Shown: piece after piece, positions 32,799-44,215 of the stretch
Layout of the letters: each line of letters begins with the position of its first letter
Position numbering within the stretch: the first letter of the stretch is position 1
From: Takakia lepidozioides
Lineage: Eukaryota > Streptophyta > Takakiopsida > Takakiales > Takakiaceae
Assembly: GCA_030704615.1 (NCBI GenBank)
Contig: CM060732.1
Coordinates: 61,921,053 to 61,981,052, forward strand
Length of the DNA stretch: 60,000 nucleotides
Direction: 5' to 3'
Translations under genes and position numbers: made by a program
Notes under the pieces: model-generated
The model's input: the letters and a program-made list of their open reading frames with translations, nothing else
What the model was told of the DNA's origin: nothing
The model's database searches: none

Positions 32799-33050
32799 AT
32801 GCATCCGTTTTTCTGCGTCTCTTCTTCTGGGTCTGAGAATGGTCGCGTTGCTCGCCATTTCTGCCTTTGTACCGTCACTTTAATTTGTCCGGATTGTACT
32901 GAGCAGCTAGCAGCATTTTGGGGTAAACTAGTTATCCAGGAGGTCTTCCCAATTCAATGTCATATTCTAGATACTGTATCTCTCTCTTGTGATTTGGTAC
33001 TCTGCATCCATCTGCAGAAGCTGTGTTCATTACTTGGTGTTATTAGTTGA
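32799..33050 (+). pseudogene. remnant of the 3' end of a second lipase gene copy
   Basis: The block 32898-33050 closely matches 37684-37838, the last codons and 3' flank of the lipase gene (shared GAGCAGCATTTTGGGGTAAAC-like and CTCTGCATGCATCTGCAGA-like sequences). Just upstream, GRVARHFCLCTVTLICPDC parallels GRVAGHLCALDNICLFTF at the end of the lipase. No more of the lipase gene is found before it, so this is a truncated duplicate. Confidence 0.7.
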
Positions 33051-35586
33051 TTGAATGCTGTACAGGGAAACGAACCATAATTACTGTGATCTGTCGCGAG
33101 TCGCAGAATTACTATTACTTTCTTTTTGCCCATGTTCAAAGGATAGCTTGAGTGCCAAAGCCTGCACTGGCAAAGCTCGTCTAGCTACAAGGAATGTATG
33201 TGATAACAGAACGCATCAATCCGATCCAAACTATGTCACACAGTATTGTGGATTGAATTCCTATCTGGGAAATGTACTCTATCACAAGAACAACATTATC
33301 ATGTATTGCAGAGTATTATTGACTTGTGTTGCATCGACCAGAGACTCGAGATTGGATGGATGAGTGGGAGGAAACGGCTTAACGAACGTTGGCGTGGTCA
33401 CCCACAAGAAGAAGCCAGCCCGAATTTGCGACAATCCTCTAACATATTCATCAGATACAACACTGTGGTCGTCTTGCGGGAAGAGGGTCCAAGTTTTAGG
33501 GGCCACAGGCAGCTGGACTGTCGGAAGACGGTCGGAAGGCAGCCTGAGCCTTAAGTGGGTCAAGCCAAAGGAATCACCAATTTTGACTTCCGTTATGAGA
33601 GAACTTTCCGTGCCCGCAACATCTGGAGCCTTAAGTTTACACTCCTCTGCTTCTACACTCATAGAAAACAAACAGAAAAATTCAACATGAATGGGGGGGA
33701 GGAGGAGCGATCTCAAAATCCACTACTTTGCTGTTGCGGTTCAATCCTTCTCTGAGAACTCGCACTAACACTGTAGTAGGCAGTTTTCCCTAATCACGCG
33801 TCTGACCTGTGATATGATTCAGAGAAAACGAACCTTGCCCCCAAAAACATGAAGTCGGGTCATTTACAATCATCGTATCCTTACTCGCATGCCTAGTCTC
33901 ACGACGTGCTGTTGAATCTGAGTCAGTAGTCACGCGCTTCTCACCGCCTCACAACCAGACAACCCCTGCGTTAGTAGCAGCAAATCCCGGACAAGGCCAA
34001 TCTAGCAGCCATAAGAAGAGCTCGTCAGGGATCAATGGCTGACATTACAGTAGGCGCTTGACGTGCCAGGCTTCATGGTCTCCTGTAATTGTCCTTTGTC
34101 CTTTCCTTCAGAAAAGAAAAACCAGCAGCCTGCAGGCCGAGCCTTTGAGACTCAATACATATCAGCAATCCATGTGAGCACGGTTATGGGGGTAATATAA
34201 CGGAAAAAAAAGTCATAAGCGGACATAGGGTTCGGCTGCATCAGAGGAAACCCTATATACTATATACCATACATTACCGACCATAAAAGGAAAGGTATCT
34301 GAGCGACTGCCAAGTGGCGGAAAGATATTTTCTGTTTCTGTCGTATTCACTGAGCAACAACTGTATGCCACGTCTCGGTCTCCTGTTTGTGAGCTGTTCA
34401 TCCAACTTTCATCCAACGCCGCAGAGTGACCACGTAGGCAGCGACGCTGCGGTTACCGCGCACGCGTACGTGGTCGCATGGGGGTCGCACTCACAGTGAC
34501 TTGTTCCCATGTTCTCATAACTATACGTATATGTACGATTTGTACATATATGTACACATGTGTGTAGATACGTATACGTACAGGCTATGGTGGGAGGACA
34601 GGAACAGCACACAGGACTGGACGATTGTCAAGGAGAGAGAGAGAGAGAGAGAAGGGCAGACAGCATTTGGCATGCTTAGGGCGGCAGGAGATTTTTCTGC
34701 TTGGTTCTACATTTTTTGTGTGATCTGGGCTGCGTTGATAATGCATTTGTGGAGGTGTCTGATGGTGTTGGGATCAGAGAAGCGACGGCATTCTTGATGG
34801 TGTATTTGGATTTGTGGATCCTTTCGATTTACTTCAGATCAGCTGACAGGAGGACGGAAACTCTGAGAAGCATACTTTTGCAACCGGATCAAGGTCCCTC
34901 CCGATGGTGGTAGACATGTAGCGCAGTTTAGAGTATGCAACAAGTTGAGGACATTATCTTCAACCTCGCTGGTATACTGCCTTGACCCACCTTTTCTCTC
35001 ACCCCACACTATCTGTTTCTCTTTTCTCCTTTTTATTCACCCGAGCATGCATTTTGGCGGGAGGCCCTCTCCATGGATCTGGCATTTGGGAACGTACTTA
35101 CTGGGATTGTGATTTCATTTAGGACGTCAGAGGCAGCTGCCATTCCTCCACTTTCCCCACATGACGGTTTTGGTTCAACCCCAAATCAGGGAAGTTGTAA
35201 CATGAACTCAAACCTCCAAACAACTACAATGGGTGATACAGCCCAAGTTGCTTGACTCAGCTTCGTCTTTCCTTTCAGGTTGAATCAAGACTAATGTTCG
35301 CAGAAGGGAAGAATTTCCTTGTAGCGATGCAGTGGGCGAAGAAAAAGGTTGAGGGAGAAGGCAGAATTATCAGCAGACTTCAATCCGCTGTGAAGAGCGA
35401 AAGTGGAGGGATCGATTTGCATTTGTAGTCCTCGCTCTTTGGATAAGTCCAGATCTCTTCATCGTTATGCCTGTTGCTCCTTGTCCTCTGGTCTCCTAAA
35501 GATTGGAGCACGTTAACAGTGGTATCACTGAGATAGGTTTCTTCTATCTGTCCATGTAGCTTAGTTCGTTGCCAGGATTGTTCTCT
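33051..35586. other. intergenic region upstream of the lipase
   Basis: No gene is supported. 34519-34580 is a TACGTATATG-type low-complexity stretch, and 34633-34652 is a (GA)n microsatellite. A pyrimidine-rich tract ending in TTTCAG near 35278 could be the acceptor of a 5'-UTR intron of the lipase gene, but this is not certain. Confidence 0.5.
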
Positions 35587-37710
35587 ATGCAGCCTTTTCC
35601 AATGGCTTCAGAAGGTTCCTGCTTCACAAGCCGCATGATGGATGCGCTCTTCTACTCAATGGCAGTGTATGAGCCAACGCTGGAAGCTGTCCTTACTGAT
35701 CTTCACAGCAGATTTGGCAATGTTAGCCCATTGATGGAGTATGGCTTTGACAAAGATGGAAAACAAGCTATCTTTGCTGCAAGAAGTTCCGAAGGCCACA
35801 TAATTGTTGCCTGCAGAGGAACTGTAGGTGTGAAGGACGTTTTGCAAGATCTCAAGTACTTCCACACGCGGCTTGCTTATGCCAGGGGAGCTGCACACTG
35901 GGGGTTTGCAGAGAGAGCCCAAAGTGTCCCAATTGATCTCTTTTGTAAGCTGTTGAGCGCCGGAGAGCAGATCGTCTTCACAGGACACTCTCTGGGCGGG
36001 GCTGTGGCCTCTCTTCTGAGTCTCAGGGTACTGGAACAGAGCAAAGGGATGTATCAACAACAAGTGCAGTGCATTACATTTGGATCACCCCTCTTTGCTA
36101 GCCAGAGTCTGGCTGAGGTCATCAACGCTAGCTACAAGGATGTGTTCATTCATGTAGTTTCAAAGAGAGACTGCGTCCCCAAGATTTTACCAGTTGTCTC
36201 TGCCATCCAGCGATTGCTGTACGCCAGTGAGGATCACCTCAAGGGTCTTTCGGTGTTAACAAAGTGGCTAGAGTGCATAAAATGGCTGCCTGTAGCACCC
36301 CTTATAAGAGGGATTGAAAGAAGAATCCCCTCTCCGCTTAAGTTTCTGCTGCGGTGCTTGATGAAGCTGGCTTTGCCTTCACATGTGACAGGGTCTTATG
36401 CATTTGCAGGGCATGTTCTGATGCTGGACTCAGATGCCACAATTGAGAGCTCCCTGAAACTGACTAGTGCAGACGACCTAAATCTGTGGCATTCGCAGCT
36501 TAGTTTTGCTCTGGGCACAGGATTTGATGCTTCCATGATTCAAGAGCATGCGATGGCCAGCTACCATGATGGCATTGTGCGTGCATTTTCTCATGTGTTT
36601 CTAAACCACAAGGTTAGCTCAAGTGGCCTCTGCGTGGAGGCTAGCTCCTTGCTTTTGGAAGAGAAGCGTGAATGCTACTCAGGTTTGTCTTGTAAGAGTC
36701 ATGCTGTTGGAAACCAAGACATACAATGGAGGAGCTGGGAGGACGGCTCTAGGGAGAGCCTCGTGGAACATAAAAAGAGCATTCTCATTCGGATGACTAC
36801 GAAGGAAGGAGATTGGAAGGAAGTTCGGTTTGTCGGTTGTGAAGTATGTGGGGTGGGCCAACAGTTGGTTGCGAAGGAAGTTTCTGCAACAACCTCCCTT
36901 CAGGATATTGACGTATGGCAGAAAGATCAGGATGAGGGAAAGGAACTACTTAATCTTTTCAAGTTTGTGCAACAATCTGGCTCAGGGATAACTCGTGGAG
37001 ATGGGATCGACTCCAGAAGTGTTCACTTCAATGAAATATTTCAATTCAAATTTTGCAGCTTCATTTTTTCCTCTGGAAGCAGTCTAGAATTGCACGATTC
37101 AATGGAGGATATTAGCTCTGCATCAAGTGCAGAGATCGACAGGAGTGGGAAATGGATATCAAAGAGCAGGAGAAGTCTTGACAGTGGTTTGGTTTGTTGC
37201 AGTGATGAAGACAATGAAGTTTCCTCTGTAGGATATGCAACTGTGACACTGTCTTCAATGACAAATGTTGGATGTTGTGCAGCTAGTCAGAGCCTTATTT
37301 GTGCTTCTTCCATAAAGACAGCCACAGATTGCACATGTTTTCACTGGGACTCTACATACACGAAGCGATTGCCTGGCAAGAAACATGGAAGTGATGCTAT
37401 ATTGTTGAGATCCATGACTTTCACTGGAGATTTTGGTTGGCCTGCCTGTCCAAGGATGGAGGGCAAGCATCTCTTGAGATGTCAAACTAAAGTAAGCAAC
37501 TGCCGGGCTTGCCCTTCCCTTGAAGTTTGCAAACATTTCAATGGAAGGAAGGCTGCAGGGAAAGCTCCATCCAAGGAGGCTCGACGATCACAATTTAAAT
37601 TTGGGTTGTTCGTTGGAACAATTGGTCGAGTTGCTGGCCATTTATGTGCCCTTGACAACATTTGTCTCTTCACTTTCATTCGCATTGTATTGAGCAGCAT
37701 TTTGGGGTAA
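35587..37710 (+). CDS. class 3 (alpha/beta-hydrolase) lipase, intronless
   Basis: The 707-residue protein starts at ATG 35587; an in-frame TAG at 35557 rules out an extension. The lipase domain fills the first half. A strand IIVACRGT is followed by the nucleophile elbow GHSLGG with Ser about 135. The Asp candidate is in SKRDCVPKIL (about 195), and the His candidate is in MIQEHAMASYHDGI (about 321). These match the class 3 triacylglycerol lipase/phospholipase A1-like family, which cleaves ester bonds of acyl lipids. The order also recalls DAG lipase and EDS1/PAD4-type domains, but no EP domain is visible. The second half (about 350-707) is Ser- and Cys-rich with no recognised domain. The final stretch (LDNICLFTFIRIVLSSILG) is hydrophobic and could be a membrane anchor. 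No signal peptide is seen. Confidence 0.9.
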   Translation: MQPFPMASEGSCFTSRMMDALFYSMAVYEPTLEAVLTDLHSRFGNVSPLMEYGFDKDGKQAIFAARSSEGHIIVACRGTVGVKDVLQDLKYFHTRLAYARGAAHWGFAERAQSVPIDLFCKLLSAGEQIVFTGHSLGGAVASLLSLRVLEQSKGMYQQQVQCITFGSPLFASQSLAEVINASYKDVFIHVVSKRDCVPKILPVVSAIQRLLYASEDHLKGLSVLTKWLECIKWLPVAPLIRGIERRIPSPLKFLLRCLMKLALPSHVTGSYAFAGHVLMLDSDATIESSLKLTSADDLNLWHSQLSFALGTGFDASMIQEHAMASYHDGIVRAFSHVFLNHKVSSSGLCVEASSLLLEEKRECYSGLSCKSHAVGNQDIQWRSWEDGSRESLVEHKKSILIRMTTKEGDWKEVRFVGCEVCGVGQQLVAKEVSATTSLQDIDVWQKDQDEGKELLNLFKFVQQSGSGITRGDGIDSRSVHFNEIFQFKFCSFIFSSGSSLELHDSMEDISSASSAEIDRSGKWISKSRRSLDSGLVCCSDEDNEVSSVGYATVTLSSMTNVGCCAASQSLICASSIKTATDCTCFHWDSTYTKRLPGKKHGSDAILLRSMTFTGDFGWPACPRMEGKHLLRCQTKVSNCRACPSLEVCKHFNGRKAAGKAPSKEARRSQFKFGLFVGTIGRVAGHLCALDNICLFTFIRIVLSSILG

Positions 37711-37838
37711 ACTGGTTATCCAGGAAGTCTTCCCAGGGCACAACATTCAATGTCATAGACTCTAGTATTGTATCTCTCTCATGTTTTGGTACTCTGCATG
37801 CATCTGCAGAGCTGTGTCATTTCTTGGTGTTAGTATGT
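37684..37838 (+). repeat. lipase 3' end block duplicated at 32898
   Basis: It covers the last codons and about 130 bases of 3' flank of the lipase. It is the downstream partner of the copy at 32898-33050 in the same orientation. Small indels and substitutions separate the two. Confidence 0.75.
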
Positions 37839-39824
37839 TGCAGATGAAATGCATGTCACACCAGGTGATTATTTGAATCCCATATGCCACACTCTTCCAG
37901 GTGCCCTGGTAATAAAGATACAGGCTAGTGCACAGTGGAAGTACTTGGCGACTGGCGTTAGAACCTGGCTGCTGCAGAACGTACTGCCAGCAGGACATAT
38001 ATCTAAACCAAGAGTTGGTTGCAAATGAAGAAAGAGCAAACCCAAGTTGGAAGAAACAAACTCTAGATTGTTACTCCGCACCTGGAAGCATTTTCTGGCT
38101 AGAAAAAGGGGCCCACACATCGTCTGGGTTGAAATCCCTCATTGCAAAGCCAGACTTCCCACTCGGAGATTTGCGAAAACTCACAGACATTTTTCTTTGC
38201 TTTGATGATTGCTGGAAAAAGATGGAGGACTCGTTGCTTGCCAATTGATGTTGCTAACGATGTGTATATCTTCCCTGCAATTATAACGTCCGTAGCAGTG
38301 CAGCAGGAACGTTACAACGGCTGCTGCAGAGACGGTGATGAGCGAGCGGTGGCAGAGCTGGAGCGTCAGCGACAAATTGGGCTGGAGCTAACCATGTGCA
38401 GGGCCCACACATGCGTGTGACCGTTGCGCCTTGTGGCAGGACGTTGGTGGCTGCGCCACAGCTTCCTCATTGAAACCAAACATTACCTAGCTATCCGTGG
38501 TTTCGAGAAGAGAAAGAAGAGCTTGAAACGAAGCACATTACGTAGCCTTGATTACACTGTTACCACAGTTAGTCTTAATTCCCTTGATGTTTCATTTATC
38601 CTGGGAGCATCGAATGCTTTCGGCGGTCTAGAAACATTCTGATTAAGGATTTGTGCAAGATAGACAAACAACAAGCTCAATGATCTGCAAGGTAGGAATT
38701 AGGCCGAAGCCTGAGAACCTGCAATGAGGTACTGCACAACCTCCCGGCTAAGCACACTAACAGCCTCCTAACAGCTGCAGTGACTATACTGGCTGTCTCT
38801 ATGCAGAGTTCGTCCTTCGGATAGATTGATGGTGATTTCTACCTCGTTAATGAGTCTCGTAATGAGTGCTTCGGAAGGATAGATCGAGGCCGACTCAGTG
38901 TGTATAATCCTCTATTGTAAACTTTCAGTTAGAGTGAATCCTCATAAGTAAGGTTGTAGTGTTGTAACAGTTATTTACAAATGGCAGCTCTGCACCCACC
39001 TTGATGTAAGCTTAGAACTGCTGGATAGCCCAATGTCTGTCATAGAGTATATATATATATGCTAGACTCGTGCACAAGATCCAGTATGGCAGTAGGTCAC
39101 GGGCTTGAAACTTCTCATCAAGAAAGCCATGGAATTGTCGGTTTCTTTCCCTAGTTGATTTCGGCAGTCACCATGAACAATTCGCCTTGCAAACTGTGTA
39201 CATAGCACTTGACCCTGGAAATCAACCTGGGGAAGAAAACTGGCAACTCCATGGCGAGCGCCTTTCCCTCACGTCTTTCGCCATCTTCCCTCGCTTCTCC
39301 CTCACCATCTCTTGCCCTCTCCCCCTACTTTTGCTCGTCTATCTCACGTCTCTCTCTCGCAACAGGAAACGAGGCGGCGCTCTCCCACAAGGTTATGGCT
39401 AAAAAGGGAATGTATCAATTGTTCCCTGTTGAAGACATGGCTATAAATGGGAAAAATATTTTCCGTTTTTTCTTTGTTTTTCTTTTTGGGAACAGGAGAC
39501 CCCTTTTATTTTTATTTTTTTACCCCTATTCAACGTTGGGAAAACTATAAAAACGAACGAGGGATTTTTATTACAAAGGGAACTTGTCAATTTTTTTACA
39601 TGTCCCCGTGTCTTCTGGGACGGGGACATCTGAAGTGGACAATGGATGATCGGTCCCTGTCAGCACATGACCTACATTTTACATTTTTTTTATCACTATA
39701 TTTCACATATATAAAACTCAAGTTATGATTGGCATTCTCCAAAAAAAAGAGATATATATAGCACAAAATATCTGGCCATCACTATTGTGGGTCTGGAAGC
39801 AAGAGATTATCACATAGACTATTC
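37839..39824. other. intergenic, no recognisable gene
   Basis: Short AT tracts and a (AT)n run near 39050 are present. A 22-base sequence near 39118 (TCAAGAAAGCCATG...ATTGTC) also occurs at 32693. No coding frame shows a domain. Confidence 0.5.
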
Positions 39825-40010
39825 AACCGTGTAGCCCAGTGGTAATGGGCACATACCACCTTGGAAGTGGTTGTGGGTTCAATCCACTGATTGGTGTCAC
39901 AAAGGTGTCCAGTGTCCACCTTCCAGCCGGAAGACAGTAGCCCTCGGGGCCAGAGATACCTTGTAACTTACGCTTCCTTGGGGAGGCGTCATATATATTA
40001 TTATTATTAT
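39825..40010 (+). mobile_element. tRNA-derived SINE
   Basis: The A box TAGCCCAGTGGT (39832-39843) fits the consensus TRGCNNAGYNGG. The B box GGTTCAATCC (39876-39885) differs from GGTTCGANTCC by one base. The spacing is about 33 bases, as in a tRNA. A tRNA-unrelated body follows, and it ends in an ATT simple-repeat tail at 39991-40010. SINEs are copied by LINE machinery; LINE scraps occur elsewhere in the window. Confidence 0.85.
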
Positions 40011-40214
40011 ATGGTCAAGTTAAGAAGGTAAACTCTTTTAATTATTATATTGTTTTAAACAAAAAGGAAAACGCAAGCATAACTTACGGTGTCACTTCAC
40101 CGGTGAGGCTACTCCGTTCAACCAGAGTTGGAGGCGCAAGGGCAGGGAGCACAAAAGGTGGTCGATCAGCTCACATTATGGAGGAGAAGTCGGCTGGGCC
40201 TCTCAGCTTCTTAA

Positions 40215-40499
40215 CTACTCACTCAAGATACTCATGAGCGCGATTGTGAAGTTTTCAGAAAGTTGCAAGAGTGTTGTGCAGTTGTCTGAGAGTCCTTCTA
40301 CAACACAGTACTGATCGCAGATTCGTTCCCGGTCAATTGCAACTGCAGCGGGTGCTTCGTGCGCAATTTCGATGTTAGTCTCTATTCTGTCTCTTTGGGA
40401 ATTCAACGCCCTTCTCCACTCCTTGCTCCTCCATCTTCTTTGTCCTGGATATTTTCTTCTTCCATCATTATAAGCTCTAGCTTCAGAATGTTGCTGCAA
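40215..40499 (-). CDS. short unknown ORF, doubtful
   Basis: A frame rich in arginine and glutamate (KYPGQRRWRSKEWRRALNSQ, then a helical C-terminus) lies on the strand opposite to the nearby hydroxylase. There is no family match, and it may be a chance frame or a retroelement scrap. The rest of 40011-40759 shows no gene. Confidence 0.2.
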   Translation of the reverse strand: MQQHSEARAYNDGRRKYPGQRRWRSKEWRRALNSQRDRIETNIEIAHEAPAAVAIDRERICDQYCVVEGLSDNCTTLLQLSENFTIALMSILSE

Positions 40500-40759
40500 A
40501 TTAAGTGCTTCGTGAATTGATCCAAAGACTCTCTGTCCCCCTTGCGGCCTGATGTCTCGACGGCCCCTTCTCTCTTGAGCTGGTCTAAGTCGCGTCAGTC
40601 CTCCTCTCCGGCTTTGAAAGACCTGTAGCTTGAGATTTTGCTGCTTATATCAGAGTGCAACATTTCAACTGATAGTGGTCACCTTATTGAAAATATTCCA
40701 GGGACTCCTCTGAAGATGTCGAAGGGACGCAGAGCCCACAACGTCAACACAGCGCCCAG

Positions 40760-43055
40760 ATGTTTTCTGTGGATATGGGGAAGCCACTTGTACCCCAGGT
40801 GCGAATTCCAACCCTTTACTTGCAAAACACACTGGAGTCCATTCTCCTGACGGATTGTCCCTGAGAATTGACCCAAAGCTCGTCCCATATTCACCCCCAG
40901 CCCATCCACTTATATATATGTTTCGAACTGACTCTCTCTTAATTCAGTTATCTAGAGATTCGACTCTTTTGAAAGTTACGTTATGTACTGTCTTGGATTC
41001 TTATCCACGGGAGAACGGGAGACGCCAGGGAGGAATTTCACATGTAGTATCAGCAGGAAATTGAAGTAAACTATGGCATGGGAGATAGCTTTAACAGTAT
41101 TTCTGTACTTGTATTTTTCAGGTCGGCTATCTCGGTGCAGATTACGACGATTGGGTGCACCACGCAATCACTCGCAAAGAGAGCCCTCGGTTTTTTCAGA
41201 GTAACATCCTTGAGGTAGGCCTGGAGGACCATTCGTGAAGTTTGAAACTGCGTCAAGCTGTTCATTTCGAGAGAACGCACATAGTGTAGCTCTCGTAAAT
41301 CAGATCTACATTGGGCCCAAGTATGATACAGATGCATACTCGGGCCAAGGTGTAGAGCTTAATGCCGATGTCTATTGTCGGGATGGATTTTGTGAAAGAA
41401 CTCAGACAAATCTAGCATTCCGATTTGCTGATGTCGATGATCGATCTCTGCGGAATAGTAAGTTCTGGTGTCGTTTGATGTACATGCATGATCTTTCTTT
41501 TGATGTTTCAAGTCCAACCCGATGAGGCAATAGCACGGATCAATCTCTGCAGTTTTTCACTCGTACAAGGTGGTGGATCATCCCTATGATCTGGGGACCA
41601 GTTGTCGTCTGGACACAAGTGAAAGCGGTGGCTGATGGCCTGCCTACCTACGAGATTCTGCCATCAATGACTGTAGGGCTTTTGCTCTGGACATTTGCTG
41701 AGTACTGCGTTCACCGCTTTCTGTTCCACACCAAAACTTCTACATACTGGTACAGACTGCTCTGCTTTTGCACCAAGTTTCCATGGAACCATAGGGGATA
41801 TTGGCATTCAACGCTTTTCATTGTGGTCATTAAGAAACGTGTTGCTTCGAGCAGCTATGAATATTGCTGCTGCTTGCTAGAATATTACCCAGTATCAGAT
41901 CGCATTCTTCACTTGAAGCTAGTATGCAGCGATCAACTGACCTCGTGCTGTCGTTGGATGCTTGAACAGGCCAATAACGGTTCATTACCTGTGTCATGGT
42001 TTCCACCACAAGCACCCCATGGACCCTCATCGCATCGTATTTCCTCCTCTGTTCACACTTTCACTTGGATTTCCTGTAAGTTGCTCACCCTTTCTTATTA
42101 CATTGATCTCATGGAAATCCTCTTGCACTTGATAGAAATTCAACGGGTACTGATCACCACGAGGAAGACCACGAGGAAGACCCGCACTCAGCTGAAAGTG
42201 GACCAAGGTGGCCTTTGCACGGATCCACCATGCAGAATTTGAACTTATTTGAACTTCCATACTGTAGCTTGTTTCACTAATATCGGTACTGGACACCTCT
42301 TAGAAGCTCTATCTCCTCAGGACCCTGGCCGGAGCAGATGTCTACTTTCTGCATATGTCTTCAATCGGACCAGGGGAAACATGTGATGCATTGCTGACTG
42401 TGTGTAGATCTGGCATCTGGGGAAACTCATTTTGCCACACGGTGTGGCTCCTTCCTTAACCGGAGGCGTGCTCCTTGGGTACATTGGGTTTGACCTCACT
42501 CATTTCTTCCTGCACCGTGGTACACCGTCCAATGACTGGCTTTACAACCTGAAGGTTTGTACATCGTTTCCACTCTTCAAAGGTTGACTCGACTCTGAGA
42601 CTAAAACTCGAAGAAAGTTCCAATCTATGCTCGTGTCCCCTTTTGCAGGTCAATGTGACAAGCAGTGAGGGAGGAGAGCAGTATCGGTGAGCATAAATCA
42701 AGCGGTAGAATTAGCGGACTCTCTGAGGACTTATCTCTGCTAATCAACCTGCCTAGGGAATAGAGCCGGAGATCTAAAAATTATACTGTTGGTTAGGTTC
42801 TTCTGATCTCCCTATTGGTTATATCTGATACCCTTCATCAATCTTACAGGCATGTACTAGAACAAATTGCACACAAAGAGTTGTTGTTCACATGGACTCC
42901 ACTTACAGATTCTCGACTTGCTGCAGAAGTTGCACATAAATCACCATTTCAAGGATCAGATGCAAAACTACAGCTTCGGGATCACCAGCTCGTTCTGGGA
43001 TAAGGTGTTCCATACTCTACCACCCAACAAGCTGTATGCAACACAGCAGTTGTGA
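40760..43055 (+). CDS. FAH: fatty acid 2-hydroxylase (sphingolipid alpha-hydroxylase), six exons
   Basis: Exons: 40760-40798, 41122-41214, 41553-41749, 41970-42075, 42408-42554 and 42927-43055. All introns are GT-AG, and the exons join in phase to 236 residues, close to the length of plant FAH. The enzyme is an ER di-iron hydroxylase that adds a hydroxyl at C2 of very-long-chain acyl groups used in sphingolipids. His boxes: HRFLFH (98-103), HGFHHKHP (119-126), HFFLH (177-181) and HINHH (197-201). VGYLGADYDDW near residue 14 and FGITSSFWDKVFHTLP near the C-terminus are typical of the family. Hydrophobic segments at about 53-68, 80-95, 130-145 and 155-175 would anchor it in the membrane. As in land plants there is no fused cytochrome b5 domain, so a separate b5 would supply electrons. 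The first exon is short (13 codons); its ATG was chosen because it gives the FSVDMGKPLVPQ start. Confidence 0.9.
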
Positions 43056-44215
43056 CAGGTCTGCGTGGAATAAGCGGCAGAATGTCTGCCCAGTGTTTAC
43101 TGTCTACTAGTTGTTCAGAGCATGGAGAGACTGTAATCCAAACAAAAGGTGCATGAAGTACCATGATACTCCATTTCTGAACTTAACAGAGCTAAACCAC
43201 CTGTCTTCCTAGGCATTGCTGCAAGCTGAAGAGAGTATGTCAAGTTCTCATGAGTGCCTGGTCTCCAATTCCCTCCTCTGAACCTAATAAATCTCCATTT
43301 TCCAAGAAATCATATTAGGATACAATGAGCATGGTCTGGAAATTGCACTGTCTTACCGCGGCTGTTTTCCCTGTAAGAACTCTTCAGCAACAGGTAAGTA
43401 CATTGAAAATACCACTTTACTGGAACTTTGATAATGGAAACAGCTTCAATGTGTAAGTACAGATGCCTGAATTTGGTTAAGGCTTTTCTAGCCACAGACC
43501 TTGACCAACATCTCTAGTGGCATGCTCAGGCATTTTCATCTTGCCCACCACCAACACAATACTTCCACCAACTCTGTTTGCGGACACCAAGCTACCAAAA
43601 GAATCAGAGTATATTATTACAAATACAAAAGGGTTGGTTGCAAGTAACAGGCAACACAAACCTTGAATAACCATAATTTCTCACACTTGGCAATCCTTGC
43701 AACTTGCAATGGCGACACTCATATAACCCTAGACTGCGAGTGTATCATAGACCATTGTACTTTGCATCTTCCACGCCTCGGACCAAATGTGACATGTATG
43801 AGTATGATCTCCAATAGCTCCTTTTGAACAGGCTATCAGGTAACTAGACTGCTGCTGAAAGACAATGGGGGACTAAACAATTGAACTCCCAAGAACAACC
43901 CCCGCACATTGGCTTCAAGCCCTGCCCCTGTCCCAAGAGTAGTAGGCATTAATCTGGGCAACTGTTGTGCTATGCAAGGTGGCGCTAACAAAGACAAAGA
44001 AGCTTCCACAGCTGACGATGTGTCAGTGCCACCATTAGACAACTTTGAAACACCAGCAGATAGACGGCCCCAACACAAACACTTGTTGAAAAATGCAATA
44101 TCAAGAATCCCTTTCCCGTGTGCTATTCCCTCCGCTCCAAATAAGGCCCCTTGCAAGGACAAACTTCTGGAATCAGAAAGGAAGTAGACATTAAGAGTGG
44201 ACGTCAAGAGACAAG
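43056..44215. other. spacer between the convergent FAH and RIK genes
   Basis: The two genes point towards each other, so both 3' UTRs should lie here. No further gene was found. Confidence 0.5.

Noticed and set aside
33282-33716. Two long frames on opposite strands upstream of the lipase
   Set aside because: Both overlap the same DNA, neither has a domain or splice-consistent neighbours, and amino acid composition is unremarkable for a chance frame.
35569-35586. Upstream start of the lipase at a TTG
   Set aside because: There is no ATG there and an in-frame TAG at 35557 lies just before it; the first ATG is 35587.
39187-39728. Overlapping Ser/Phe-rich frames
   Set aside because: They lie in C/T-rich low-complexity sequence with no conserved motif.
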